The position numbers and the translations under genes were made by a program. From NCBI GenBank assembly GCA_031835245.1, contig JAVKOQ010000129.1:27501-91500 (forward strand): 64,000 nt of DNA, written 5' to 3'. Shown here piece by piece: positions 1 through 16,533 of the stretch. Under the pieces are notes generated by a model. The model was not told the origin of the DNA and did not search any database. It saw only the letters and a list, made by a program, of their open reading frames with translations. Positions within the stretch are counted from its first letter, which is position 1, and each line of letters opens with the position of its first letter. This DNA comes from Balamuthia mandrillaris. Its lineage: Eukaryota > Discosea > Longamoebia > Balamuthiidae.

Positions 1-568
1 TGCTGCGAAAGCTCCTGACTCTCCTATTCCATGCACAAAAGCGGAAGAGGGAGGAGAGAGCAAAAGCAGAGGAGGAAGCAAACGTTCCAAGTTAACAAAG
101 AAGCAACTCACCCCATCCTCATCTTCTGCCTCTTCTCCTACTCCAGTTAAGAGAGATATGAGCATGACGAGTCTGTTGGATGCTTTGGATCTTATTTGCG
201 ATCAACCGGATGAAGAGAGAGCACGAAGACGTTCGTTCAAAGGCCACATGAACCGGCCTGTTGCACCTTCGTATTCTTTCACTCCTTTTGTCCCTTCAAC
301 TCCCCCTACGTCTTATGCTTCGTTTGGTGGACATAGAGGAGAAGCGAAAGAAAAAGAGAAAGAGAGGATTGAAAAAAATCAAATAGACAAAGCCGAAGAA
401 AGAGGAGAAGTTGATAAAGAAGAATCAGAACAAAAGGCAGAGAGAGAAGAAAAGGTAAGTTCTCCAGTGACGGAACGAAGACAAGGAGTGGCTTTCGTTC
501 CATACAAAGAACTCAGCTTCATCAAAAAGATTGGAGAAGGGTAAGTCCTCTCCCTGTGTATCCCCGTC

Positions 569-611
<43 letters not shown>

Positions 612-1710
612 CTCTCTCTCTTAGCTTCTGTTGCCTACAGGGAATATGGGGTTGTATTCTATGGAAAATGGGACGATGAGGAAGTTGCCATAAAACAACT
701 TCATTCGATCGACGAGTCTCAACAAATGATGCTCATGAAGGAAGCTCATCTGATGGGCTCGTTGAGCACCCATCTAAACGTCATACGGATCATAGGCGTT
801 TCTCTCGAGAGGAACAATCCCAGCTGTATTCTAACCGAGTTTATGCCGGGAGGAAGTTTGCTTACTTATCTGCATCAACTCTCGGAGGCTCCCTCACAAA
901 CTCAACAAGTAAGAATGGCGCTGGACGTTGCAAGAGGAATGCGTCATCTTCATGCGAATCGCATCACGCACAGAGACTTGGCAACAAGAAATCTACTTCT
1001 AGATAATGATCTTACCATCAAAGTTAGCGGTTGGTTGCTTTCGTTATCTTTTATTTCTCTTCTTTCTCTTTTTCTTGTTTTGTTTTTTTTCGTTTTTTTA
1101 AACTTCACTTTTTTTTCATCTTAAATGAAAAAGATTTCGGAATGTCCAGAAGATTGAATTCTGATACAGAAGTTACGAAGAGCAATACTGGCCCACTAAA
1201 ATGGTTTGTATCGTTCTTTACTTTCACCTGTTTTTTATCTCTGCTTAACAATCCAACAATATGTATGAAGGATGCCTCCTGAAAGTTTGATCAACCGACA
1301 GTATAGCGAAAAGTCTGATGTCTGGGCTTTTGCTGTGACGATGTGGGAAGTGGCAAACAAAGGCGCTGTGCCGTACGCTGAGCTTAACAACATTGCTACC
1401 GCCATTGCTGTCATGAATGCCAGTCCGTATCTGCTCCAAACCTCTCCCTCGCTCTTGTGGTTTCAGCTTTGCTTCCTTCCTCTCACCACATCTAAAAACA
1501 TAAACAGCTACCACTTTGGACTTCTCCTGCATTCAACCAAAATTGTATCAAAACCTTTTGAATCGTTGCATGCAACGCAACGCTGGTGATAGGTACTCTC
1601 ACTCGTCTCTTCTTTTCTTTGTTTAGTTGCTAACAAATGTGTCTTCTGTCAGGCCAACATTTAACGAGATTGTACAAGCCTTGGAGTATTTGTTGAAAAG
1701 CATGTCATAG
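1..1710 (+). CDS. Tyrosine-kinase-type protein kinase (5' partial)
   Basis: Protein kinase that would transfer ATP phosphate to protein substrates. The frame is open to the left edge, so the N-terminus is missing. Exons by splice phase: 2-540, 641-1029, 1134-1203, 1271-1422, 1508-1592, 1653-1710, giving 430 residues plus stop. The first ~175 residues are low-complexity (Ser-rich, then Lys/Glu-rich). The catalytic domain follows: glycine loop GEGEYG across intron 1, VAIKQL lysine, HRDLATRN catalytic loop, DFGMSR, GPLKWMPPES in the P+1 loop, SDVWAFAVTMWE and DRPTFNEI. HRDLA-RN with PLKWM-PES is typical of tyrosine kinases and close TKL relatives. All catalytic residues are present. It ends 80 bp from the stop of a convergent paralogue with matching intron positions. 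Substrate specificity (Tyr or Ser/Thr) cannot be settled here. Confidence 0.88.
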
Positions 1711-1737
1711 GAGTAAAATTGTTTTTTTTTTTGAATG

Positions 1738-1743
1738 TTTATT
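1738..1743 (-). terminator. Putative poly(A) signal of the minus-strand kinase
   Basis: AATAAA on the minus strand, about 47 nt past the stop at 1790. It lies in the 79-bp gap between the two convergent kinase genes, so the two 3' UTRs probably overlap. Confidence 0.4.
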
Positions 1744-1789
1744 TTACAGTTATTTAGTTTTCATCATCGTGGTTCCGCTGCGCAAAACG

Positions 1790-1869
1790 TCACTTCACTT
1801 CGGGTCTTAACATGTCCACAATCTCGTCGAAAGTTGGTCTTAAGAGTACGAGTATTTTAGCTCTTTTCC

Positions 1870-1905
<36 letters not shown>

Positions 1906-2452
1906 ATTACCTATCCTCGGGCTCATATTCAAAGCAAACGTTGATGATTTGTTGGATCACTTTTGGAGCCCACGTTGGTGCTGTAAGTCTCAAACCTTAT
2001 ATTTATTTGTGGGTAAGAGGGCGAAAGAAGAATAAAAGAAGGAGAAAGAGAAGAAGAAGAAGAAGAAGAAGAAGAAGAAGAAGAAGAAGAAGAAGAAGAA
2101 GAACCTGTGTTACCTTCATGCATGACTCCCATGGCAGCATTGAGGTTGGAAAGATTGCCAAATGGCTCACTTCCTCTGTTTGTAATCTCCCAGAGAGTTA
2201 CTCCATACGACCACACATCAGTCTTTTCGGAGTACACCAAATGCTCCAAGCTTTCTGGGGCCATCCTATCCGTCATTGCATTCTACTTGTTAGATAGAAG
2301 ACAACAACAAAAAACGAAGAGCAAAACAAGAAGAGTTACCATTTTAGTGGGCCGGTGGTGGTTGTGGTTTTTTGTACAACATATACACCTTGCACTCGTT
2401 GTCTTGACATTCCAAAGTCTTTGAAGCAGCGGATGATCATGTTAGAATAAGA

Positions 2453-2490
<38 letters not shown>

Positions 2491-4433
2491 AAAAAAAGAA
2501 AATACCAGCAATCTTGATGGTCATATCAGCAGCCAACAACAAGTTCCTAGCAGCAAGGTCACGATGGGTTACTCTCTGTCGATGCAAATGTCTCATGCCA
2601 CGAGCCACATCAAGAGCCATACGAATGATCAGCTGTCCTGTTATCTGTTGGTGGTGTTTACGAACCCAATCCAGAAGAGACCCGTTCGGCATGAACTCGG
2701 TGACAATGCATGTTGGATCGGTCAAACTTAGACATACTCCAAGGAAGCGAAGCAAGTTGCGATGAGGCTTCATCGTTCTTTGTATTGTTTTGTTAAAAAA
2801 AAATAGGATAAAACGAAAAAGGAGAGAAAGTCAAACCCCATGAGCTTGGCTTCCCTCAAGAACTCCTCTGAGTCTCCTTTTTCGACTTTGTCATGAAGTT
2901 GTTTGATGGCAACCACTCTGCCTCTCCAAGTTCCTTTATGTACCTTTCCGAACGCTCTAAAAAAGAAATGTAAGAATGAGAGAGAGACAGATAGGGACAT
3001 ATAGAGAAGGAGAGAAAGAGAGAAACAGAGAGAGAGAAACAGAGAGAGAAAGATTCACAAACCCGCTTCCTATCAATGCTTGCATTCTTAGCTCATGAAA
3101 GTTAATCATAGTCCAAGATGGTCCGTCGTCTACTTCAGAGTTAGACGCATAATCATCCTCGCTATCATCGTCGCTTTCTTCTTCACTCTCTTCTTCACTC
3201 TCCTCTGCTTCTAGTTGTCCTGAGGAGGACTCTATTGTTTGCCGTTGTTGTGGAAGAACGGGTTGCCCTGATTTCTCATTGGACTCCTCTTCATCTTCTT
3301 CCGAAGAACTTACCAAACCCTCCAAATCGTTCAACACGTCGTTCATGCTGTACTGCACCTTCGGCACCGGCGGAATGATCGGCAACAACAAGTCGTCCTC
3401 CTTCTTCGCCACTTTCTTCTTCTTCTTCTTTGCTGAAGTGGGCTTTGAGATTTTGTTCTGTTTGGTTGGAATGGCACCGGAACTGCTCATCAACTTCTTG
3501 GTAGACTCGTAGAAACTCTTTTTCTTGGAGTTGCTGTTGCTTTCGGGCTCTTTTTGCTTATGGCTCTCGGCGGCTGTTTTCTTCGTCGTTTTCTTTGCCG
3601 TTTTCTTCTTTTTCCTCTCTTTCTTGTCTTTCTCCTTCTCAAGCAAAGCCGGAGAGGAGGAAGAAGAAGGAGAAGTTGGGATAGGGATAGCACTCTTGGA
3701 AGAGGGAGGAGAACGAGAGGTGGAAGGAGAAGTTGGAATGATTGGTTTGGAGGAAGGAGGAGAGACATCGGGGTCCGGAATGTAAGTGTTCCTTCGAAGA
3801 CGGCCGCTGTTGCTGGCTTCAGCGGCGTTTGCAGCGCCATTGTTGCTGGTGAAGGAGATACTCCTGTTGTTTCTTCTTGCTTCTTGTTCAAATTATGTTG
3901 TTTTTGTTTGAAGATAAAAAGTTATTAAAAAAAAAAGAAAGAAAGAAAGAAGTAAAAAAGTTAAGAAACGAAAAAAAGAAGAGAATAAAAAATAATAAGA
4001 AAAAAAACAATATCGTACTGCTTTTAACACTGCGCAAGGCAGGGGACTCCTTGAACCCGCTTTCTGGGTCAACAGCAGCTCCCACATGCAGCTCAGAGGG
4101 ATAGGTTGCCTCCTCGCTGTGATGCGGTTGAACGATTTTGTCTCGAGACATTTTACCGCTTGTGGTTGGCGTGGAACTGCCTGAATAGGAAGAAGGAGGG
4201 GAGGTGGCGGCGGCGGCGGCAACGGCAATGGGAGAAAGGTCTTCTTTGGAGCAAGCGGGAGAGGCCAGAGGAGAGGAAGAGAGCGAGGAGGAAGAGGACC
4301 TGGTCAAGGCTTTCACCTTTCGCTTGAGCTTCTCGTTATCTTTGGTCAGCCTTTCCACCTTGTGACGAAGACCCTCTATCTCGACAGCCTGTCGACGGAG
4401 CTCGGCCTCCAGCCTGCTCATCCACCCTTCCAT
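1790..4433 (-). CDS. Tyrosine-kinase-type protein kinase with N-terminal coiled coil
   Basis: 654-residue kinase; exons (minus strand) 4433-4031, 3882-3063, 2956-2837, 2777-2506, 2418-2340, 2265-2114, 1980-1911, 1838-1790, all phases closing. Residues 1-48 are a coiled coil (heptads in MEGWMSRLEAELRRQAVEIE and beyond). A Ser/Ala-rich, Lys-rich and then strongly acidic linker runs to about residue 385. The kinase domain follows: GSGAFG loop, VAIKQL, HRDLAARN, ADFGMSR, GPLKWMAPES, TDVWSYGVTLWE, DRPTFDEI. All catalytic residues are intact. The coiled coil suggests dimerisation (inference). Compared with the convergent neighbour it has one extra intron before MKPHRN and shares five others. The start is the first ATG ahead of the coiled coil. 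Introns carry (CT)n and (CTT)n on the sense strand. Confidence 0.92.
2049..2103. repeat. (AGA)n microsatellite in kinase intron
   Basis: Uninterrupted AGA trinucleotides, reading TCT/CTT on the sense strand of the minus-strand kinase. They lie just downstream of the 5' splice site of its sixth intron. Frames through it give poly-Arg or poly-Ser, which I do not regard as coding. Confidence 0.9.
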
Positions 4434-4772
4434 TTGCTCTGGTTTTTGGCCTCTCTCGGGCTCGCTGTTGTTGTGTTCTTTTGTTGTTGTCTCTCTACAG
4501 CTGGGATTATTAATATGTTATATGATAAAAATTTTATTATTAAAAACATTAGTATCATTACTGTCGACAATTGCTTAATATGTGAATTTCTACGCGAAAT
4601 TTCATTTATCAAGCTCGTGCACATTTGTTGCAGCAATGCTGCTCGATTATCAATAATTGTCGACATATATTAAGGGTAAGGATTGTGCACCTTTATTGCA
4701 GCAATGCTGCTCGATTATCAAAATTGTCGAATTTTATTCTACAAAAAACAATAACAAAAACAAAAATAGCGT
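4434..4772. other. Intergenic region with promoter-like repeats
   Basis: AT-rich 340 bp between the start of the minus-strand kinase and the stop of the RasGAP-V4R gene. It holds a GTCGAC-centred 14-mer at 4557-4570 and a tandem pair of 46-48 bp repeats (listed separately). No coding potential seen. It is the likely promoter of the kinase gene. Confidence 0.5.
4617..4730. repeat. Two tandem 46-48 bp repeats with 13-bp palindrome
   Basis: Copy 1 is 4617-4664 and copy 2 is 4685-4730, 68 bp apart. Both contain the palindrome GCAGCAATGCTGC (4630-4642 and 4698-4710) followed by TCGATTATCA and then AATTGTCGA. They sit 184-297 bp upstream of the kinase start on the minus strand. Paired palindromes in a promoter suggest a dimeric DNA-binding protein site (inference). 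Confidence 0.75.
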
Positions 4773-9693
<4,921 letters not shown>

Positions 9694-9922
9694 GGGGATT
9701 TGACTCGGTTGTTGTAGTTCAGAAAGGATATACCGGGGATGTATCTCTTGGGATGTGGTTGACTTTGTTTTAATGTTATTTGTTATGTTGTTTATATTTA
9801 TCGGGAAAAAATTATCTGCTAGGGTGACGCGAGGGCTCCAGAGAGTTAATTATTTAATTATAGATCAACAAATTAGGAAATTAAAATTAGATCCCACGTG
9901 ATTAATTATAAAATTGTTAAGA

Positions 9923-12030
9923 TCAGATCTCACCCGCGAAGGCATCGACGAGGACGATGGTGGTGCTGATGATGCCGACAGCAGTTCCCACAACGAGCAA
10001 GGCCCAGGCCGCTGCTTTTTGCCAACGAGAGGCAGCGAGGCTTGGTCGATGCTTCTTGGTTTCGATCGGCACGGCTGTTGCTTCCTTGGATAACGCATTA
10101 TCTGCACTTTCTTGCTCTTTAACAAAAACAAAAAGAATAAGTGAGAAAGTAAAGAATATAGCATGAAAACGAACAAACCAGAGTCTTTGCTGATGACAAG
10201 GTAAGAAGAAGAATGCGGGTTGTTGTAGCTTAATCGCAAGAACACGGCCGCTGGAACGATAAACTTGACCAGCACCGCTCCTGTTGCTCCCGTCAGCCCA
10301 AAGACTACCTGAATTTTTTATCAGTTCTTTTGCTTCTTTAAAGCAACTACCGTTGAAACACGAACCTTCAAATCGCCAACAGCAACAGCAATAATGTAGG
10401 TTGTCAAGAGGATAAGTGCCGTCTCTGCAATATGTCGTCGATAAGAGAATCCTCTTCCTGGAAAGAAAAGATTGTCTAGAGAACGTCGCATCGGCCAACT
10501 TAGCAAAGGATAGGAGAGCACCACCACCACGGTCATGCTCAACGCTGCCAATTGTACGGCCACATTGTCTGGTTTGTCGGTTATCATTTTTTTCAGGATG
10601 TTACCTGAAAAGATAAATACCATCAACAAACGTCGAGTTTGCAAAGAAGAGAAAGCGAAACGACCAAGAGAAAAAGAAAGGAGAAAACGTACCGCCTTCA
10701 TCTCCGGGGAGAAAACGAAGGTACGAAAAGATTGAAACGGCAAGATAGATGCCACTGAGGGAAAGCACAACGAGTGAAGTGATAACGTGCCACGAAAAAA
10801 CCGTCCGATGCTCCTTTTTCATTTCAGAATAGACTCCAACCGACTGCAGATGGCCTCCCAATGCAAAAGCGATTATGGGAGTTGCTTTTGGAAGGTACAA
10901 AATTTAGAGAGAAATAAGAAGAGAGAGAGAGAGAGAGAGAGAGAGAACTTACCAACAAAAATGGTGGGAGAAAACTTGAAAAGGTCAACTTTATCTGATA
11001 AAGAAGTCTTATCATCACCTTCTATGATGTCAGCAGTACCATGCACTACCACCACTCCAGTGAAAAAGAGGACAGCGACGATTGCAAACATGGAAGCATA
11101 CTTTAGAGAGTCCAACAATCGCAGAGAAGCCAATGGAGCAATTACGAGCAATGTAATGGCGGTTTGGAAGAAGATAGGAGCGAGGAAGAAGCGCTCCACT
11201 TTGGAGCGATCCTCTACCGGAAATATAAGGCTGTCTGGCAACCATTCCTCGATTACTGGCGGTAACAGATCACCTGTTTGGAGAGGAAAACAGGGATATT
11301 CTTAGCTTGCGAAGAGGAAAATAGAAATGAAGAAGAAAGAGCAAAGACGCAAGAAGCAAGAAGCAAAGAAGAATGGTGAAAAGAACAAACCAACGATAAT
11401 GATATAACCGACACAGACGCCAAAAGTGTACAGCACGATGATGACCTTGAGGGCGTTGGCGGCGTACCTGCCAAACGCAGCCTCCACCATGTGCTCGTAA
11501 GAGGAGGAGCCAGTGGCCGTAGCGCAAACGATGAGAAGGTGAAGGGAGTAGAGAGCGGTGGCCGCCATCGCTACGTAGATGAGCAGGCCCAACAGGAGGC
11601 CCGTGCACTCCATTGCATAGGGCAATGAGAGGACGCCTATAACGATAATATAGCGATGAGCAGATGCATTATCAGAGCGGAAGAAAAAGTAAATATAAAA
11701 TAAAATAATATAAAATAATATAAAATAATATAAAATAAAATAAAATAAAATAGAATAAAATAAAATAAAATAAACAAAAAAATAAAAAGAAAATAAAAGA
11801 AAATAAAACAAAAAAAACAAAAAAAAGACACAAAAAAAATGAAAAAGAGCAGAAGAAAGCAAACCAGCTCCAACAGCACAGTTGCTGAGGTTGAAATAAG
11901 CGCTGAGCCGAGTGGCTTTGGCCTCAACCGCCGAGTCAGAAGAGGCTTGTGGTTGGTGAAGTAGCGCAATGACCTCCTCCTCTTCCATCTGCCTTTGCTT
12001 GGCTTCGCTGTACTCCTCGTCCTCTTTCAT
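9923..12030 (-). CDS. Amino acid transporter (AAAP/SLC38-like)
   Basis: 495-residue multi-pass membrane transporter; exons 12030-11865, 11636-11391, 11273-10953, 10884-10693, 10604-10366, 10308-10179, 10116-9923, all phases closing. After an acidic cytosolic N-terminus, TM1 begins at LSNCAVGAG and continues GVLSLPYAMECTG, the AAAP-family opening helix. Later segments include IAFALGGHLQSVGVYSEM (the FAF-CH-like helix), LSMTVVVVLSYPLLSWPMRR and VVFGLTGATGAVLVKFIVPA. About 11 hydrophobic segments can be counted, the usual AAAP number. Expected role: proton- or sodium-coupled amino acid transport at the plasma or vacuolar/lysosomal membrane; the substrate cannot be told. It is divergent with the cullin gene across a 470-bp spacer. 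Confidence 0.92.
11688..11776. repeat. A/T-rich (AAATA)n-like tract
   Basis: Imperfect TAAAATAATA and AAAATA units in the first intron of the amino acid transporter. T-rich on the sense strand. Confidence 0.7.
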
Positions 12031-12502
12031 CGTGTGAGCTCTTATGGATGACTTTATTATTTTTTGTTTGTTAAAAAAATAAAAGAAAAGAGAAGAGAGA
12101 AAAAAAAAACAATAATTTGAGTTCCAAAAGTATGCTACATGCAACTGATATTTTTTTAAAAAAAAAAAAACAAAGATGAGAAGCAAGCAAGCTTCGTGTT
12201 GCAACAGCACTATCGCTTTCTTTTTCTTTTTCTTTTTCTTTTTCTTTTTCTTTTTCTTTTTCTTTTTCTTTTTTTATTTTTATTTTTTTTTTGTTACGCG
12301 TTACCTAATAGGTCCATTGACCGGAGATATTAGGTTGTATCGAATGATCGGAATATTCGATTTAAATTCCGCCAACAGAAATTCAAAAATCATAATTTCC
12401 CCGTTCCACCAATGCGGAATCAAAAAAGCATCTTTTCGGCGAACAATTTTGTTTTGTTAAAAAGAAAAACTTTCACAAGACAATGTGCACACAGACGACG
12501 CC
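12031..12502. promoter_or_regulatory. Divergent promoter region, transporter and cullin
   Basis: 470-bp spacer between two divergent starts. It contains a (CTTTTT)n tract at about 12216-12275 followed by an A/T-rich stretch with GATCGGAATATTCGATT-like sequence. No gene seen. Promoter role is inferred from gene orientation only. Confidence 0.4.
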
Positions 12503-14537
12503 ATGATGATGAGGATGAACAACAGCAACAGCAGCCGGATGGCGGTCATGTGGGAGGAACTCGAGGAGGGGTGCAAGGCCCTGCGCGCCCTCCTCGCCGG
12601 CGGCGGCCCATCGGATGTCTTTGGTGCCAAAGAATACGACGCGTTATGCATGTAACCTTTTCATCACTTTTTTTTTCTTTTTCTTGCTTTCTCTTTTAGG
12701 GGCTTCTCTCATATAACAACAAAACCAAAAGGACTTGTGCCGACTTGAAGAGCATGTACAAACCGACCAGCGCGGACGTCTTTGCTCGCTATATGGGTTT
12801 CTGTGTTGCGTTCCTGGATGAGCTGGCAGCGAGGTTGGAGCCGCTCTCTGGGGCTGCCTATGTGAACGAGTTGTTGGAAGGGTGGACGCAGTTCTCGCTC
12901 TATGCTACCATTCTCCTTCAGCTAATGCAAACAATGGTATAATTTCGTTTCTCTGTTCTTCGACTTCGTTCTTCTTCAGCTCCACTCCACCTCTGAATCT
13001 ACTTTTCTCGTTCTTCTTCTTCCTCCTCCCTTCCACTTCTGGAACTACTTTTCTTGTTCTTCTTGTTCTTGTTCTTCTTCTTGTTCTTCTTCTTCTTGTT
13101 CTTCTTCTTCTTGTTCTTCTTCTTCTTCTTCTTCTTCTTCTTCCCTTCTGCTTCTTGTACTTCTCCTTCTTCTCCTTCTTCTTCTTCTTCTTCTTCTCTT
13201 GTCGCTGCTGTTTCTTATGCTTTTGCTTATGCTTTGGCATTATTCTTTCGTCTTGTCCTTGCTGCTTAGTATTACTCGGAGCATTATTACTACATCTACA
13301 GCAAAGAGTTTCTGAAGCGGCTAGTGGCAACGCCCAAGTTTGTTGACGTCCTTCCAGCCATCATCCCCGCTTCATTTTCCATTGACGATCAGCAGTATCA
13401 CAACGACGCTGCAGAGATAGACCACTTTGTTCTTGTCAACAAAATCTTTGAAGTATGTTCCTCTTTCACTCGTTCTCTTTTCTCTCCTCTCTTTCACTCA
13501 CACGCAACAGATGTTGGTTGGCATCAATGCAGGCGTAAGTGACTACATTCTCTACTTTGAGATACCGTTTCTGCGGGATAGAGGGGCTCTCTATGGTCGA
13601 AAATGTCAACACCTCCTTTCTATCTCTCCAACTTTAGTGGAATACTTTGAGGAAGTTGATCGGCTTAAACGGCACGAAGAGGCTTTACCTCTGCCCAAAA
13701 GAACGAGAGGAGAACTATCCGCGCTTGTCTTGAAACTGTTTCTATTTGAAAGCCATGATTTGATTTTGGAACGCCTGCAGACTACTTGGAAGGACATGCT
13801 TCACACCCGCAGTGAAAACGGTACATTCGTTCTTGTCCTTTGTTTCGTGTTATCCTCAGTTTGATTTTCCAGTCATTTCTCTCTGCGTTTATTCGTCTGA
13901 CAGTAAGATACTGCAGACGTTAAAATGGTGTACACGTGGATCAAAACACTCGGAAGAAAGGCAATGGAGTTGTGGCAGCGGTTGCTTCGAGAGGTGATAA
14001 TAGAGACCGCCTACGATAAAACGTTGCAACTTCTTCAGGCCGCCAACGCACTCACCAATGACGATAAAGTACCAGCTTCTTCTTTTTCGTTTCTTGTCTC
14101 ATCTTCTTGTCTTCTGCTTCTGCTTCATCTTCCTGCTTCTTTATCTTCTTCTCTCTTCGTTCTTCTTCGTTCTATTCGTCTTCTTCTTCTTGTTCTTCTT
14201 CTTCTTTTTCTTGTTCTTCTTCTTTTTCTTTCCTTCTTCTGCTTCTTCTTCTCCGTCGTTGTTCTGATCATCCGCTTTAAACAAACAGAATGCAGCTCCA
14301 TCAAAGAAAGCGACATTCGCCGTCAGCGAACATGTTATCGAATGCCTCCTTGATTTCAGCAAATTTCACAAAAAGTATTCTGCGTTGTGCGAGGCGTTCC
14401 AAGTGGTGGATGGAGTCAACTCAAATGCTGATGACCTCCAATCTCAACAACAAGTTCGCCTGGTACAGTCTCAGCATGTCACTATTAAAAAGTGGAACGA
14501 ACTGTTGTATGCCGTATGTACTTCTCGTCTTTTTGTG

Positions 14538-14584
<47 letters not shown>

Positions 14585-16477
14585 ACTAACTTCTCGCGTA
14601 ATATCATGCATAGGCGCTTGATAGAGGAGTTGCCCAACCAGTGGATAAACATTTGTTGCCAGCTCATCGTTTGGAGGAGATATTAGCCAGCGCATGTCAT
14701 CAACACCAAGCCAAGTTTTATTCAGAGGAGCAAATGGAAAGTTTTCTGGAAGCCGTCTCTGCGTTGTGCAGTCATCTCACTGACAAAGACATCTTTGCGG
14801 AGTACTACAAGCGCTTATTGATCAAACGAACATTGTTGAGCCTCTCCGAGTCTATTGATCAAGAGAAGTTGATGCTAGTTCATCTCAAAGCAGGTCTCCT
14901 TTTGTTATTTCATCCTTTCAATCTTGCTTATTGCTTTCCTCTCCTTCATTCATTCTACCCTCTTTCCAATCTTCTAACACATAAACATGACGCGACTACA
15001 GCAATGATGAAAGGAGGAATGTCGGCCAGCATTTTTGGCCGGGCTGAAATGGTTCTTCAAGATATGGTAGCTTCAAGTACTTATACCGAAAACTTTAAAA
15101 CAGTAAGTGCCTTCGTTCTGTCCGGCTCATCCTTGGTCTCTAATCTGTGTTAAATGTAGTTTTTGAGTACAAGTCCGAAAGCGAAGGAGTGGCTGTCAGA
15201 AGGCCGAGCAACCATTGACGCAAATATCAAAGTGATATCCCAGTTCTGTTATCCCTATGCTCTTCCGCCTCGCCCTGTCCTTCCGGAAGAGGTACACCAC
15301 GAGCTTTCTTTTCTTGTTGTTCGTCCAAGGTTCCTCCTCGTTTTAATGCCCGTTTTTTCTTTCTTTCTTGGGCTCAGTTTCTTCAATTCCAAGTTTTGTT
15401 TGCCAAGTTCTACAACGGTAAGCAATCTTCCTTCCATGTTTCTATCGTTCTTACGTTTCTCATCAAGTTCTTTGTTGAACTATAAGAGGTGCATTCTAAT
15501 CGAGTGCTAAACTGGATATATCCGCTTTGTGGTTGCCACATGACGGCTTTCTTGAACAACGTACGTGACTCATCTTAGTCTATTTCCTCTTTGCTCTTTA
15601 TCTCCTGCTCTTTTGTCCTGTCTTCTTTCTTCTCACCTTCTGTTCCAAACAGAAAAAATTAGAACTGGTGTTATCACTGCATCAAGCAATCCTCTTATTG
15701 CTCTTCAACAACATCCAACAACTAAGCATCAGGCAGATGGCCGAAATGACAGACCTGCCTTCCGATAGTGCTATCCGACCTATCGTTCAGCAGTTGCTCA
15801 AATTCAAGATTCTGCTGTTATCACCGAACAGCAAAGATAAGTCTTGCTCTGCTTCAACCTCCTCCTCTAGGCCATCCTCTTCTGCTGCTTCGGATTCTTC
15901 TTGTTCTTCTTCTTCTTCTTCTTTTATTGATGATCAAACGTTTATCATCAACGAACGATTGCGAACCAAACGGAACCGACTTAAACTCAACCAGACTCAA
16001 AAGCGACAAAACGTATTTTATTTGCTTTTTCGTATGCTTTGGTGCTCTGCTCGTCACTAACTCTACCTTGCTTTGAAAAAGAACGAGGAGAGAAACAAAA
16101 CGGTAAACTACGTCTTGATGGAGCGAGAGTTTGTGGTGAAAGCGTTGATAGTGCGTATCATGAAAACAAGCAAGAGCTTAACCCATCGAGAGCTTGTTCA
16201 AGAAGGTATTCCTGTTTCCTCTTCTTCTGCTTCCTCTGCTCTGTCTTCTCAATGTGCTGACTTTGTTTGCCACGTCCAGTCTTCAGCAAGCTTAAGTTCC
16301 CTTATGAGGTATATATTGGCTTCCTCTTCTCTTCTAGTTCCTGCTCGCTAACTTTGTCTTTTTTTTTTCAAAAAAAAAAAGGCCAAACTGTTGAAGAAAC
16401 GGATAGAAGGTTTGTTATCAGAAAAGTATATTGAACGAGACCAACAACAACACGACCTCTATCATTATGTAGCTTAA
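12503..16477 (+). CDS. Divergent cullin, ubiquitin ligase scaffold
   Basis: About 820 residues. Exons 12503-12651(?), 12700-12936, 13270-13452, 13511-13820, 13917-14068, 14289-14513, 14614-14893, 15002-15102, 15160-15291, 15378-15417, 15505-15560, 15653-16012, 16082-16205, 16280-16308, 16382-16477. Cullin hallmarks in order: DIFAEYYKRLLIKRTLL; the E-LK region ending AMMKGGMSASI; LELVLSLHQAILLLLFNN in the winged-helix part; and the neddylation module VVKALIVRIMKTSKSLTHREL, ending LLKKRIEGLLSEKYIERD and YHYVA (usually Y-YLA). The lysine in IVRIMK matches the usual NEDD8-acceptor position. It would scaffold a RING-type E3 ligase. The N-terminal half is weakly conserved, so I do not assign CUL1/3/4. 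Intron 1 does not close: exon 1 ends in phase 2 while exon 2 needs phase 0. Exon 1 is therefore uncertain. Confidence 0.85.
13040..13198. repeat. (TTC/TTG)n tract in cullin intron
   Basis: CTT/TTC-rich simple sequence in the second intron of the cullin gene, pyrimidine-rich on the sense strand. A similar tract lies at about 14085-14265 in a later intron. Confidence 0.8.
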
Positions 16478-16533
16478 CCCCTCCTATGATAACTCCAAAA
16501 GAAAAAAAAATGAACATTCATTCCATTTCTCTT

